A DNA stretch of 64,000 bases from Paraglaciecola algarum (lineage in GTDB: Bacteria; Pseudomonadota; Gammaproteobacteria; Enterobacterales; Alteromonadaceae): positions 62,001 through 126,000 of the forward strand of contig NZ_JAKGAS010000003.1 of the NCBI RefSeq assembly GCF_021532655.1. Reading direction: 5' to 3'. Positions 18,798 to 26,989 of the stretch are shown piece by piece. A model generated the notes under the pieces. It worked only from the letters and a program-made list of their open reading frames with translations. It was not told where the DNA came from and did not search any database. Numbering within the stretch: position 1 is the stretch's first letter; the number at the start of each line of letters is the position of its first letter. The position numbers and the translations under genes were made by a program.

Positions 18798-19640
18798 TTG
18801 AACACAAATACACTAAATGCAATGACTGTAGATGTAGAAGATTTCTTCCACGTTTCGGCATTTGAATCAGTTATCTCACCCGATAACTGGCAGCAATTTA
18901 AACCTAGAGTAGATATAAACACCAGGCGATTGCTAGACCTATTTGCATCTCACAATGTTAAATCAACCTTTTTTGTATTGGGATGGGTGGCCGAACGGTA
19001 TCCAGATTTAATAAAAGAAATACACCAACAAGGTCACGAAATAGCAAGTCACGGATATGCCCACCAACGGGCAACTAAACAAACACCAGAAGTGTTTAAA
19101 CAAGATGTTCTTCGCTCTCTAAATCACTTGGAAGATTTATTAGGTGAAAAGATCTTAGGGTACCGCGCACCTAGTTTTTCAATCGGATACACCAACGAAT
19201 GGGCTTTTGAAATATTGGCTGAATTAGGTTTTAAATATAGTTCAAGTACCTATCCTGTTAAACATGACCTTTACGGCACACCAGATTGGCCTCGGTTCGC
19301 CTATCAAAGAAAAGAAGGGATAACAGAAATACCCATTCCAACTCATAGAGTATTGGGCCGACAAACCCCTATTGGTGGTGGCGGCTATTTTAGGTTGTAC
19401 CCTTATGCCTTAACCAAATTTTTAGTAAAGAGTTACTTAAAAAAAGAACAGCAACCTTATTCATTTTATTTTCACCCTTGGGAAATAGATGAAAATCAAC
19501 CCAAGGTAGCTGGAGCATCTGCTAAGTCAAACTTTAGACATTACATTAACCTAGATAAAACCTATGGGAAGTTAGACAAGTTACTAGATGACTTTTCATG
19601 GGACACAATGCGGAACGTATACAATATTACTGTAGATTAA
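18798..19640 (+). CDS. Polysaccharide deacetylase, XrtA/PEP-CTERM locus subfamily
   Basis: A 280-residue NodB-type carbohydrate esterase. It begins NAMTVDVEDFFHVSAFE, the standard opening of the PEP-CTERM-locus deacetylases (TIGR03006-like), with Asp15 in the metal/base motif. SHGYAHQ (84-90) supplies the metal-binding histidines and GYRAPSFS (121-128) is the third motif; YFHPWE nearer the end carries the catalytic histidine. It has no signal peptide, so it probably acts on lipid-linked or nucleotide-linked intermediates in the cytoplasm, or is exported by a route not seen. The start is a TTG at 18798 with AAAGGG upstream; an ATG at 18822 is the alternative. It should remove acetyl groups from N-acetylhexosamine of the repeat unit. 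Confidence 0.9.
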   Translation: MNTNTLNAMTVDVEDFFHVSAFESVISPDNWQQFKPRVDINTRRLLDLFASHNVKSTFFVLGWVAERYPDLIKEIHQQGHEIASHGYAHQRATKQTPEVFKQDVLRSLNHLEDLLGEKILGYRAPSFSIGYTNEWAFEILAELGFKYSSSTYPVKHDLYGTPDWPRFAYQRKEGITEIPIPTHRVLGRQTPIGGGGYFRLYPYALTKFLVKSYLKKEQQPYSFYFHPWEIDENQPKVAGASAKSNFRHYINLDKTYGKLDKLLDDFSWDTMRNVYNITVD

Positions 19641-19650
19641 GGATTAATAA

Positions 19651-21162
19651 GTGGAAATAGCAGGAAAGCCCCATATTTTTCAAATTCGGAAGTTTATACT
19701 CGCAAGCACCGCCCTACTAGGACTGTGGTTGTTAGTTTTTTGGCAAGGAATTAGTACTGCTATAGTTATTTGGATTGGCAATGACATTTTCAATCACTGC
19801 CTACTGGTCATTCCCGGCTCTCTTTACTTAATTTATTGTCAACGCTTCAATTTAAATCCATCGCTGCTAAAACCCAATTACTGGTTATTACCTTTTGTTA
19901 TTGGAACACTAATAGTTTATGCAGTGGGTATTGCCGGTGACGTTCAATTGTTCATGCACGTAGCTGCGTTTGTAATGTTTCCATTACTAATTTGGATGTT
20001 TATTGGAAATAAACTTGCTTACCAAATTATATTTCCTCTAAGTTTTATATTATTTTCCATTCCATTTGGTGAAGAGTTCGTTCCATTATTACAAGAAATT
20101 ACAGCCGATTGGTCGGTAGCTTTATTACACCTTACAGGTATTCCTATATTCAGAAGCGGCCTATACATAGAAATCCCCCAAGGCAGATTTTTAGTTGCTG
20201 AAGCCTGCTCTGGCATTAGTTTCTTTATCGCTTCGGTAGTTATAGGTTCTTTATATGCTTACTTAAATATTAAAAGTTGGCAGAGAAAGCTAGTTTTTGT
20301 CTGCATTTCAATTGCTTTTCCAATATTGGCTAATGCAATCCGTGTTTACGGAATTATTTTAACTGGATATCTAACAGATATGGAGCATGCGGTTGGTGCT
20401 GATCATTTAATTTACGGCTGGATATTCTTTTCTTTGGTCATCATTTGTTTATTAGCAATTGGAGAATTAATTAGAGAAAAAGGTAAATTACACACTGATG
20501 AAAATACAGTACTAGAAAGCTCGCAAATCATTAATTCAAGATCGATGTACAAAGCTGTGATAGTTACTTTTTTAACCTTTAGTGTTTTTTATATTTGGTT
20601 CTACACCATCCAAAGTCAACTCAAGTTATCACCTGATCCAAACCTTTTATCAATTGACCATTCACTGTTATCAACAAAAAATCCACCAGAATTAAAGACT
20701 GATTGGTCACCAAATTTTAAGCAACCGTTTTCTACCTACCAAGGAACATTAATAATAAATAACGAAAGACCCGATGTATTTATTGCTTGGTATCCCAGCG
20801 GTAGCGGAGAGTTAATTACGTCTTTAAATCGCCTTTATCATGAGAAAAGTTGGACATTAGAAAAGCAACATGGGGTTACATTAGCAGACAAAGGAAAACT
20901 CACGATAAGTACAATTATAAATCCACAGAGTAGAAGGTTGTTGGCCTATTGGTACGTAATTGATGGGAAAATAGTTTTTGATAAACGTATTGCTAAATTA
21001 TTTGAAACTTGGAATGTTTTATTGGGTAAACATAAAGGTAGCGGGCTCATAGCTATTTCTATGCCCACTAAAAATGAAAATTTAACTGAAGATAATGCTT
21101 TATTTCAAAATACAGTTTTAGAAAACCTAAGTCCTCTATCTAAAAGTTTTATCTTCAATTAG
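19651..21162 (+). CDS. xrtA: Exosortase A fused to an EpsI-type C-terminal domain
   Basis: A 503-residue inner-membrane cysteine transpeptidase-like protein. The first 275 residues form about eight membrane segments with the exosortase catalytic triad: EACSGI (Cys186), NAIRVYG (Arg231) and GADHLIYGW (His252). After a membrane segment near 298-315, the C-terminal part (about 320-503) is an EpsI-like extracytoplasmic domain with FIAWYPSGSGEL. Exosortases cut PEP-CTERM tails from exported proteins in bacteria that make this type of exopolysaccharide. The start is a GTG at 19651 with AAGGA seven bases upstream. It follows the deacetylase by ten bases. A possible substrate is encoded at 33195-33989. 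Confidence 0.95.
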   Translation: MEIAGKPHIFQIRKFILASTALLGLWLLVFWQGISTAIVIWIGNDIFNHCLLVIPGSLYLIYCQRFNLNPSLLKPNYWLLPFVIGTLIVYAVGIAGDVQLFMHVAAFVMFPLLIWMFIGNKLAYQIIFPLSFILFSIPFGEEFVPLLQEITADWSVALLHLTGIPIFRSGLYIEIPQGRFLVAEACSGISFFIASVVIGSLYAYLNIKSWQRKLVFVCISIAFPILANAIRVYGIILTGYLTDMEHAVGADHLIYGWIFFSLVIICLLAIGELIREKGKLHTDENTVLESSQIINSRSMYKAVIVTFLTFSVFYIWFYTIQSQLKLSPDPNLLSIDHSLLSTKNPPELKTDWSPNFKQPFSTYQGTLIINNERPDVFIAWYPSGSGELITSLNRLYHEKSWTLEKQHGVTLADKGKLTISTIINPQSRRLLAYWYVIDGKIVFDKRIAKLFETWNVLLGKHKGSGLIAISMPTKNENLTEDNALFQNTVLENLSPLSKSFIFN

Positions 21163-21164
21163 AC

Positions 21165-22043
21165 ATGACAGACATTATTTTCAAAACTCGCAAATTTAAT
21201 TGGTTAAACAATTGTATGTTGGGCCTAATGCAAAAGTTTGACTGGCCTGGAAAACATCGATTTTATCTATGGTTATGTAAAAATCACCCGAATAGATTAA
21301 TTGCCCATAGAATAAACAAGCAAACATTTTGGGTACCCATTGATGAATGGTGTTTTTGGTTAGAAAAAGGCCCAGATAACTATTATTTAAATGAATTTTT
21401 ACCCTTTTTTGATGCCATTAATAAAGTTAATAAACCTATTACTTTCTTCGACTTAGGAGCTGATATAGGAACGGTTAGCGCCCTAGCCAATAAGTATTGT
21501 AAAAATGTGTCTTTATTTTGTGCGTTTGAGCCTAACCCTAAGTCTTTTAAACTACTGAATGAAAATTTGAGCAACATATCGGCAAACACAATTTGTCAAA
21601 ATATGGCTGTTTCTGACATTAATGGCCAAGTTTTTTTCAACGCATCAGAAAATCGCAGTATTGATCATGAAGGCTGTATAGATAAAAGTAAAAGTGGAAG
21701 TACTAAAGTTGTCACTCTCGATACATGGATAGCAGAGAATAATATTACTGCAACAGAATATTTAGCATTAAAAATAGATGTTGAAGGGCAAGAACAACAA
21801 ACTATCTTGGGAGCTAAGAAATTAATAAAACAAGCCAAAACGCTGGCGATTTTATTAGAAATCCACCCTGAGGTGTTGGCAGCAACCACCACCACTCCTG
21901 AACAATTATTTGAAACTTTAGAGACGATCCGTAATGTTAAGTGGTTAGTACCCGCTTTAGGCAACTGTCAAATAAATAGAAGCGTGGATTTCTTCAAGCA
22001 ATTTCCTAAAAAGCAGTACGATGTTATTGCTATCTTAGACTAG
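21165..22043 (+). CDS. FkbM-family SAM-dependent methyltransferase
   Basis: A 292-residue soluble protein with the FkbM methyltransferase pattern. The SAM-binding loop is FFDLGADIGTVSALA (about 92-106), followed by FCAFEPNPKSFKLLNENL, a VVTLDTWI motif, and LKIDVEGQEQQTILGAKKLI. These are the family's motifs I to IV. It probably O-methylates a sugar of the repeat unit in the cytoplasm. It starts two bases after the exosortase stop and is the last gene of the rightward block, ending four bases before a convergent gene. The methyl acceptor is unknown. Confidence 0.88.
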   Translation: MTDIIFKTRKFNWLNNCMLGLMQKFDWPGKHRFYLWLCKNHPNRLIAHRINKQTFWVPIDEWCFWLEKGPDNYYLNEFLPFFDAINKVNKPITFFDLGADIGTVSALANKYCKNVSLFCAFEPNPKSFKLLNENLSNISANTICQNMAVSDINGQVFFNASENRSIDHEGCIDKSKSGSTKVVTLDTWIAENNITATEYLALKIDVEGQEQQTILGAKKLIKQAKTLAILLEIHPEVLAATTTTPEQLFETLETIRNVKWLVPALGNCQINRSVDFFKQFPKKQYDVIAILD

Positions 22044-22047
22044 GAAA

Positions 22048-23133
22048 CTACAAGTCAGCTTTTAAGAGTTTATTCAAAGCTTTCATCTCTAAAGAGGAGA
22101 GAACATCCCCCAAGTGCTTAACTTGTTGGTTTAAATAAACCTTTCCACTACCGCCATTTCTACTTTTGATTAAACGGTTAACTTTGTTGTTTGTTATGAC
22201 AACGTTTTTGGTTTGTTTAAATCGATATTCAATGGCATTACGATAACTATGCATTAAAAATATCCGGTTATCTTTAACGATCGTTCCTTGGCTCTCTTCT
22301 AAAGCAATCCCTGTATCTGCATTGGGATGGTTATTATCCGCATGTAGAATCAGATTGTTTTGAATCAATCCACCAAAATTAGGCCTATTTGGCATACCAA
22401 AACCAATTCCTCTGTCACAATTTATAATAGTATTGTCGACTACTTTTATATTTTGAGTGTTGTTCCAAAAGTGCACTGCGTGTTCGGCGATCTTTTTACC
22501 TGGGCTAGCAATTCCAATAAATACATTGTTTTTAACTACCCAATCTTGTCCACCATGTACATCAATTCCACCGATATAATATTGAGGTCCAATACCTTTC
22601 GTATACTCAAATCGACAATTTTCAATTCGCCCAAAATCACTGGCGATACCTGTATTTCGGTTATAACTCACTTTTAATATTTGTTCATAGGCATCTTTCA
22701 AAATACAATTTTTGATAACCGGAAAATCAGCATTTTGTTCACCTGCTATTTGAATTAAATGGTTACCAGTGTCTTGTAGCGTTATTCCATCTAATTCAAA
22801 ATGTGCTGCTGCCACTCTAAGTAAATTACTCACATTTAACGTTCGGCGCATACCTTGGCCAATTAGTTGTACGCTATTAGGATCTTTAGAATGGGACTGT
22901 AAAGTGACATAAGGAGCAGTTATATTGATAGTGTTAGTAATGTGGTACAGACCGTCACTTAATATTATTTTAACGTGTCCTTGTTTATTAGCTTTTTTAA
23001 CCGCGTTAAACAATTCAAAGCTAGTGGATACGTTAATTTCGGACTGAACAGGCATATCGTGAGCATGAATTGGTAATGAGATGCACAAGACCAACAAACA
23101 GACTACAAGCTTACCCTGTAAAGTCATCATCAC
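22048..23133 (-). CDS. Secreted right-handed beta-helix protein, possible polysaccharide lyase or epimerase
   Basis: A 361-residue protein with a signal peptide (hydrophobic about 8-23, cleavage near IHAHD). The body has repeated beta-helix coils (NSVQLIGQG, FPVIKNCIL, FGRIENCRF, WVVKNNVFIG, IKVVDNTIINC, GLIQNNLIL, TIVKDNRIFL, NVVITNNKV), as in pectate-lyase-like and NosD-like folds. In exopolysaccharide loci such proteins can be periplasmic lyases or epimerases that trim or modify the polymer. The catalytic residues cannot be assigned. GTG at 23133 and ATGs at 23130 and 23127 are all possible starts with AAAGGGA upstream. It is one base from the acyltransferase stop, so the two are coupled. 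Confidence 0.8.
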   Translation of the reverse strand: MMMTLQGKLVVCLLVLCISLPIHAHDMPVQSEINVSTSFELFNAVKKANKQGHVKIILSDGLYHITNTINITAPYVTLQSHSKDPNSVQLIGQGMRRTLNVSNLLRVAAAHFELDGITLQDTGNHLIQIAGEQNADFPVIKNCILKDAYEQILKVSYNRNTGIASDFGRIENCRFEYTKGIGPQYYIGGIDVHGGQDWVVKNNVFIGIASPGKKIAEHAVHFWNNTQNIKVVDNTIINCDRGIGFGMPNRPNFGGLIQNNLILHADNNHPNADTGIALEESQGTIVKDNRIFLMHSYRNAIEYRFKQTKNVVITNNKVNRLIKSRNGGSGKVYLNQQVKHLGDVLSSLEMKALNKLLKADL

Positions 23134-23134
23134 A

Positions 23135-23719
23135 CTAGTTCCCTTTACGAGACTTGATCACCTTGGCTGGATTACCGGCAACGATTGAGTAATCAGGAAT
23201 ATCATTTATCACTACTGAACCAGCCCCTACGATACATTTTTTACCCACGTTTGCCATAATCAGTGAACCATTTCCAATCCAGGTATCTTCACCTATTTTA
23301 ACTTTTGTAAAAGTACCACCTTGGTCGATTAGAGGCGTATTTAAATCATCAAAATTGTGCTGACCTTTGCCACTCATAATATGAACGCCACTACCTAAAA
23401 GGCAATTTTCTTCAATGCGGCATTTACCAATATTACTTTGATGCCCAATGTAACACCCTGACAATAACTCAGTATCTTGATGAGAAAACAACACACCAAA
23501 TCCAATCACTAAATCAGTATCACAGTGCGTCATGGCAAGGTTAAAAAATGCGGTTCGAATATAACTTCCCAATTTACCTGGGATTAAGCTGAAAAATTGT
23601 GCAAAACTAGAAAACACTGAGTCTTTATCGGCGACAGTTGCCAGCACAAAATACAAAATATAAAGAGGTAAAATAAGCAGGATAAAAAAGACGCTCAAAA
23701 ACTTTTTGACTAATTTCAT
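23135..23719 (-). CDS. Hexapeptide-repeat (left-handed beta-helix) acyltransferase
   Basis: A 194-residue protein with an N-terminal membrane segment (about 8-28) and a left-handed beta-helix made of hexapeptide repeats: LLSGCYIGHQSNIGKCRI, NCLLGSGVHIMSG, VKIGEDTWIGNGSLIMANVG and KCIVGAGSVVINDIPDYS, ending in IVAGNPAKVIK. These features place it with WbbJ/NodL-type O-acetyltransferases. It most likely acetylates, or otherwise acylates, a sugar on the repeat unit or its precursor. It lies between the glycosyltransferase gene upstream (18-base gap) and the beta-helix protein gene. The acyl donor is probably acetyl-CoA by family. Confidence 0.88.
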   Translation of the reverse strand: MKLVKKFLSVFFILLILPLYILYFVLATVADKDSVFSSFAQFFSLIPGKLGSYIRTAFFNLAMTHCDTDLVIGFGVLFSHQDTELLSGCYIGHQSNIGKCRIEENCLLGSGVHIMSGKGQHNFDDLNTPLIDQGGTFTKVKIGEDTWIGNGSLIMANVGKKCIVGAGSVVINDIPDYSIVAGNPAKVIKSRKGN

Positions 23720-23737
23720 CGTAAATTTCTCATTCTG

Positions 23738-24958
23738 TTATTTGGGAATTGAAGGAGCAATATGTTCTTTAAATGGCGCTAATAAGCTATCCCAACTGTA
23801 ATTCTCTTTAATATTTTCTATCGCATTGATATTCAGTCGATTATATAAATCATGGTCGCTCAGTAATAGTGAAATTTGTTTGATAAATTCATCAGGAGTA
23901 TCAGCCAATAGAATATCCTGTCCAGCATTGTATCGAACCCCTTCAGCTCCCATAGATGTAGCGATAACAGGCAGACCACAGGCAAATGCTTGCAGCACTT
24001 TATTTTGCACTCCTCGGGCAATTCTAAAAGGAGCAACAAAAATATTCGCTTGGTCAAAATAGGGCTTGATGTCATCCACAAACCCCGTTACTTGAATGCC
24101 TTGTAATTCTGCTAATTGTTGAATTTTGTCACTCGGGTTCATACCTGCAATGTAAAACTTCGCATTTGGCCAGTTGCTTAATACCTCCTGCCAAACATTT
24201 TTTACAAACCACATCACAGCGTCAATATTCGGCGGATAATTCATCACTCCAGCAAACAAAAAAACGGGTTGTTCAGTTTGTCTGGCTTTAGCAGGTGGGA
24301 AAAACATAGTACGATCTAGGCCGTTTTCAATAACATGAATATTTGAGGATTTTGACTTAGATGAATTTTGATTAAATAAGTCAATTTCAGCCTGTGAAAT
24401 AAAAAAACAAGCATCAAAAATATCGACAATTCTTCGTTCAAAGCGCCCCATTAATTTATTTTCTCGCTGGTAAACAAAAGACATGGGAAATCCACTTTTG
24501 CTAGCGTACTGGGCCCACTTATCTGAATCTAAGTCCATAAAATCCATGATAAATCGAGGTTGTTCTTTGAGATTACTTACGACTTTACTTTTAAAAATAT
24601 ACTCAGCTAAACTAGAGGCTGAACACATAATGGCATCAAAACTCACATCTTCTATAAGTTTATCAAATTGGCTTTGTAATTTTGGATGATAAAAATTAGC
24701 TACACTCAAAGGTTTATTGGTTAATAACCCCATAGGTAATGAAAGATATTTAGGCTTTAACTTATGTGTGATTACGCGTTCACAATACTTTTCTTCTAAT
24801 TCTGCAAAATACTTCAATTCATCTTCAGTTTCATGAGGTGCAAGTAAACTGATTTTAAATCCGTTTCTTTTTAAGTATTCGAGTTGATGGAAAGTTCTTA
24901 ATTTTTCCCCTTTATTTGGAGGAAAAGGCACTCTTTGTGCCAAAATCAAAATATGCAT
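23738..24958 (-). CDS. PEP-CTERM/XrtA-system glycosyltransferase (Stp1-type, GT4)
   Basis: A 406-residue GT-B glycosyltransferase. It starts MHILILAQRVPFPPNKGEKL and RTFHQLEYLKRNGF, the opening seen in the sugar transferase family of the PEP-CTERM/EpsH1 system (TIGR03087-like). The C-terminal donor site has PVFLFAGVMNYPPNIDAVMW, FYIAGMNPSDKIQQLA, IFVAPFRIARGVQNKVLQAF and CGLPVIATSMGAEGV. It adds a sugar to the growing lipid-linked unit at the cytoplasmic face. It is the first gene of the leftward block with the acyltransferase and beta-helix protein. The family assignment is firm because the opening is distinctive. Confidence 0.9.
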   Translation of the reverse strand: MHILILAQRVPFPPNKGEKLRTFHQLEYLKRNGFKISLLAPHETEDELKYFAELEEKYCERVITHKLKPKYLSLPMGLLTNKPLSVANFYHPKLQSQFDKLIEDVSFDAIMCSASSLAEYIFKSKVVSNLKEQPRFIMDFMDLDSDKWAQYASKSGFPMSFVYQRENKLMGRFERRIVDIFDACFFISQAEIDLFNQNSSKSKSSNIHVIENGLDRTMFFPPAKARQTEQPVFLFAGVMNYPPNIDAVMWFVKNVWQEVLSNWPNAKFYIAGMNPSDKIQQLAELQGIQVTGFVDDIKPYFDQANIFVAPFRIARGVQNKVLQAFACGLPVIATSMGAEGVRYNAGQDILLADTPDEFIKQISLLLSDHDLYNRLNINAIENIKENYSWDSLLAPFKEHIAPSIPK

Positions 24959-25094
24959 AAAAATGAAGGTTACTCATAAGTTAGTGATACGATGCATTTA
25001 TCGCTAAGCATATAGTAAACAAGTTTCGAAATAAAAATTATTAAAGCCCTAAGTAGCAATAAATGACTTAACAAACCTGTTCAATTTTGCTCAC

Positions 25095-26372
25095 CTAGCC
25101 TACTTCCTGAAACCCGCCAAAAAAGCGCATACCTAGTTTTACGTCTTGGATAATATGCAATTGGTTAAATGGGCTTTTGGCTGCGCTTTCTTTTTCTAAT
25201 AAAAAGCTGTGTTTGCTTTGTTGAGGAAGGCCTTCGTATTCCGCCACAATTTGGAATAACCAAATCTCAGGATCCCAAGTGAGTTCGTTTTCAGCTAAGT
25301 ATTCCACTCCACTAATTGGCTGGTCACTATCAATTACTTGAATAAAGAAATCTTCAACATCTTTAGCCAATTGTTTTTGTTGAGTCGCCACCATACTCTG
25401 TTCGGCGATATCAAATCCTTGGGTTTGTTGTGCAGAGTTTGTGTCTGCTTCTTGCTCTCTAGGCACTGCTCTAGCTAGCTCAGCCAGTGCATAACTATCT
25501 TGTGCTCTATCTAAGGCAACAAATGCATGGGCTTTTATACCGTGTGCCTGATTAACCACTGCGGGCACTTGACTGCGATTTGGATAATCCCCTACTTGGA
25601 AATTTGGGTGCTGACGCAAAAAAGCACTCATACGGTTAATCAATAAGGCTCGGTCTTGTTGTTGGCGGAACCTTGCCATCAATAATACCAAACGTTTTTG
25701 TACTTCTAACAAAGAGCCAGAGTGCTCGGATATGCGGGCTTGTAGCTGGCTAACTAACAACTTGCGCAATCCACCATCACTGCCAGCAAGTTGAATTAAG
25801 TCATCAAAATTGATTATGCCAAAACCATCTAAAATTCGCCTGAGTTGACGTTGGGCTAATTCAATCTCTAATATTTTGTCGTCTAAGCTACTGACAAAAC
25901 CAAACTCTGTATTTAAGCGATGCCAAAGGCTTTCAATGGCATCACCAAATTGACCGGTCATGTCGTGCACTCGTTCAGTCAATAGCTGCATATGGTGCTC
26001 GCTTGCTGCGTAGTCACCTTTTTGTCGTGCAGCTTGTAACGACTGTACACGGGTTTGAATTTGGTCTAAATGTTCACCTACATCAGAGTTGATTTGACGC
26101 TTGCGTTCGTCTTGAGTCAAACTGGCAATTAACTCATTAACGATTGGCCGCAAACTTAACGACTGTTGTTCGTCTGGATAAAACAAGACTCGCCCGTCGA
26201 TCAACTTTTGTAGTGCCTGTTGCGAAAAAGCAGACTCACTGACTTGCCCCTCAACATAGCCAGCCATCAAGGCCTCAGCGTGTTTACCAATCAGTTCTAA
26301 ACGCTCTTTTCCCAAGTCAAATAAGGGATTACTTTTAGCACTGCTTTTGATTTTTGGAGGTGATTGACTCAA
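25095..26372 (-). CDS. Putative kleisin-like subunit of an MksBEF-like SMC complex
   Basis: A 425-residue, mostly helical, charged protein with no signal peptide or membrane segment. It begins with a flexible region, then FDLGKERLELIGKHAEALM and long helices. Nothing in its sequence names the family outright. By size and by being the last gene of a tightly coupled three-gene operon with an SMC-type ATPase, it fits a MukF/MksF-like kleisin. Its start overlaps the previous stop by four bases (ATGA). The SMC partner gives most of the support. It could instead be another adaptor of the same machine. Three tightly overlapping genes argue for a stoichiometric complex. Confidence 0.6.
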   Translation of the reverse strand: MSQSPPKIKSSAKSNPLFDLGKERLELIGKHAEALMAGYVEGQVSESAFSQQALQKLIDGRVLFYPDEQQSLSLRPIVNELIASLTQDERKRQINSDVGEHLDQIQTRVQSLQAARQKGDYAASEHHMQLLTERVHDMTGQFGDAIESLWHRLNTEFGFVSSLDDKILEIELAQRQLRRILDGFGIINFDDLIQLAGSDGGLRKLLVSQLQARISEHSGSLLEVQKRLVLLMARFRQQQDRALLINRMSAFLRQHPNFQVGDYPNRSQVPAVVNQAHGIKAHAFVALDRAQDSYALAELARAVPREQEADTNSAQQTQGFDIAEQSMVATQQKQLAKDVEDFFIQVIDSDQPISGVEYLAENELTWDPEIWLFQIVAEYEGLPQQSKHSFLLEKESAAKSPFNQLHIIQDVKLGMRFFGGFQEVG

Positions 26373-26989
26373 AACATTGCCTCTTGTTCTGGCACATCAT
26401 CAATGGGTAAGTTCTCTTCATCCTTGATAAATCTAACTAATTCGATTAGTTGCTCAATCTTACCGGTCACAATATAAAACAAGCGGTCTTTATGAGGTTG
26501 ATACAAATAACCTAACTCTTTAATACACTTAAACACCTGCTTAATTTGCATATCCGGCTTTTCACTGGTCGACCTAAAATGCTTGTCGCTGGCTAAATGG
26601 GCTAAACGTTGTAACAAGGATTGGTTGTCTACCACTTTAGACTCAAAGTCCTGAAGTTTAATGGTATCACCTGCTGTTAGTGCACCATCTCGGCCTAACG
26701 CTTCTTGTACCAATTGCATCCATTCCAGCATAGGTAACAAAGACTGTACCGTATTGGTAAATTGTTGGCTTAACTGCTGACGTGCATCCTGATTGAGTTC
26801 ACAATAAGCTAAAAAATACACCGAGCCATCATCATTTTTTGCCACACGTCGATTTAATGGACGTAAAAAGTGGTTCAAATCTTCCACCAGCGATTCACTT
26901 TGTAACTTATGAAAACTATGCTCATCTGTTACTGTGCAAATAAACTCACCTTCTAATAAACGTTCAAGTAACGGTCCATGTTCAATCAT
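26369..26989 (-). CDS. Putative MksE-like subunit of an SMC complex
   Basis: A 206-residue soluble protein with a helical, acidic and basic pattern and two segments that look like small winged-helix parts (LLERLLEGEFICTVTDEHS at the start, and IKQVFKCIKELGYLYQPH with FYIVTGKIEQLIEL near the end). Size and place between the ATPase and kleisin-like genes match MukE/MksE/JetB-type subunits, which bind the kleisin. The ATG overlaps the ATPase stop by four bases and has an AGGAGGA site ahead of it. No closer family was recognised. The call rests on context more than on a distinctive motif. Confidence 0.6.
   Translation of the reverse strand: MIEHGPLLERLLEGEFICTVTDEHSFHKLQSESLVEDLNHFLRPLNRRVAKNDDGSVYFLAYCELNQDARQQLSQQFTNTVQSLLPMLEWMQLVQEALGRDGALTAGDTIKLQDFESKVVDNQSLLQRLAHLASDKHFRSTSEKPDMQIKQVFKCIKELGYLYQPHKDRLFYIVTGKIEQLIELVRFIKDEENLPIDDVPEQEAMF

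Noticed and set aside
22360..22677. 105-residue open frame on the plus strand
   Set aside because: Antisense to the beta-helix protein gene, with no support of its own.
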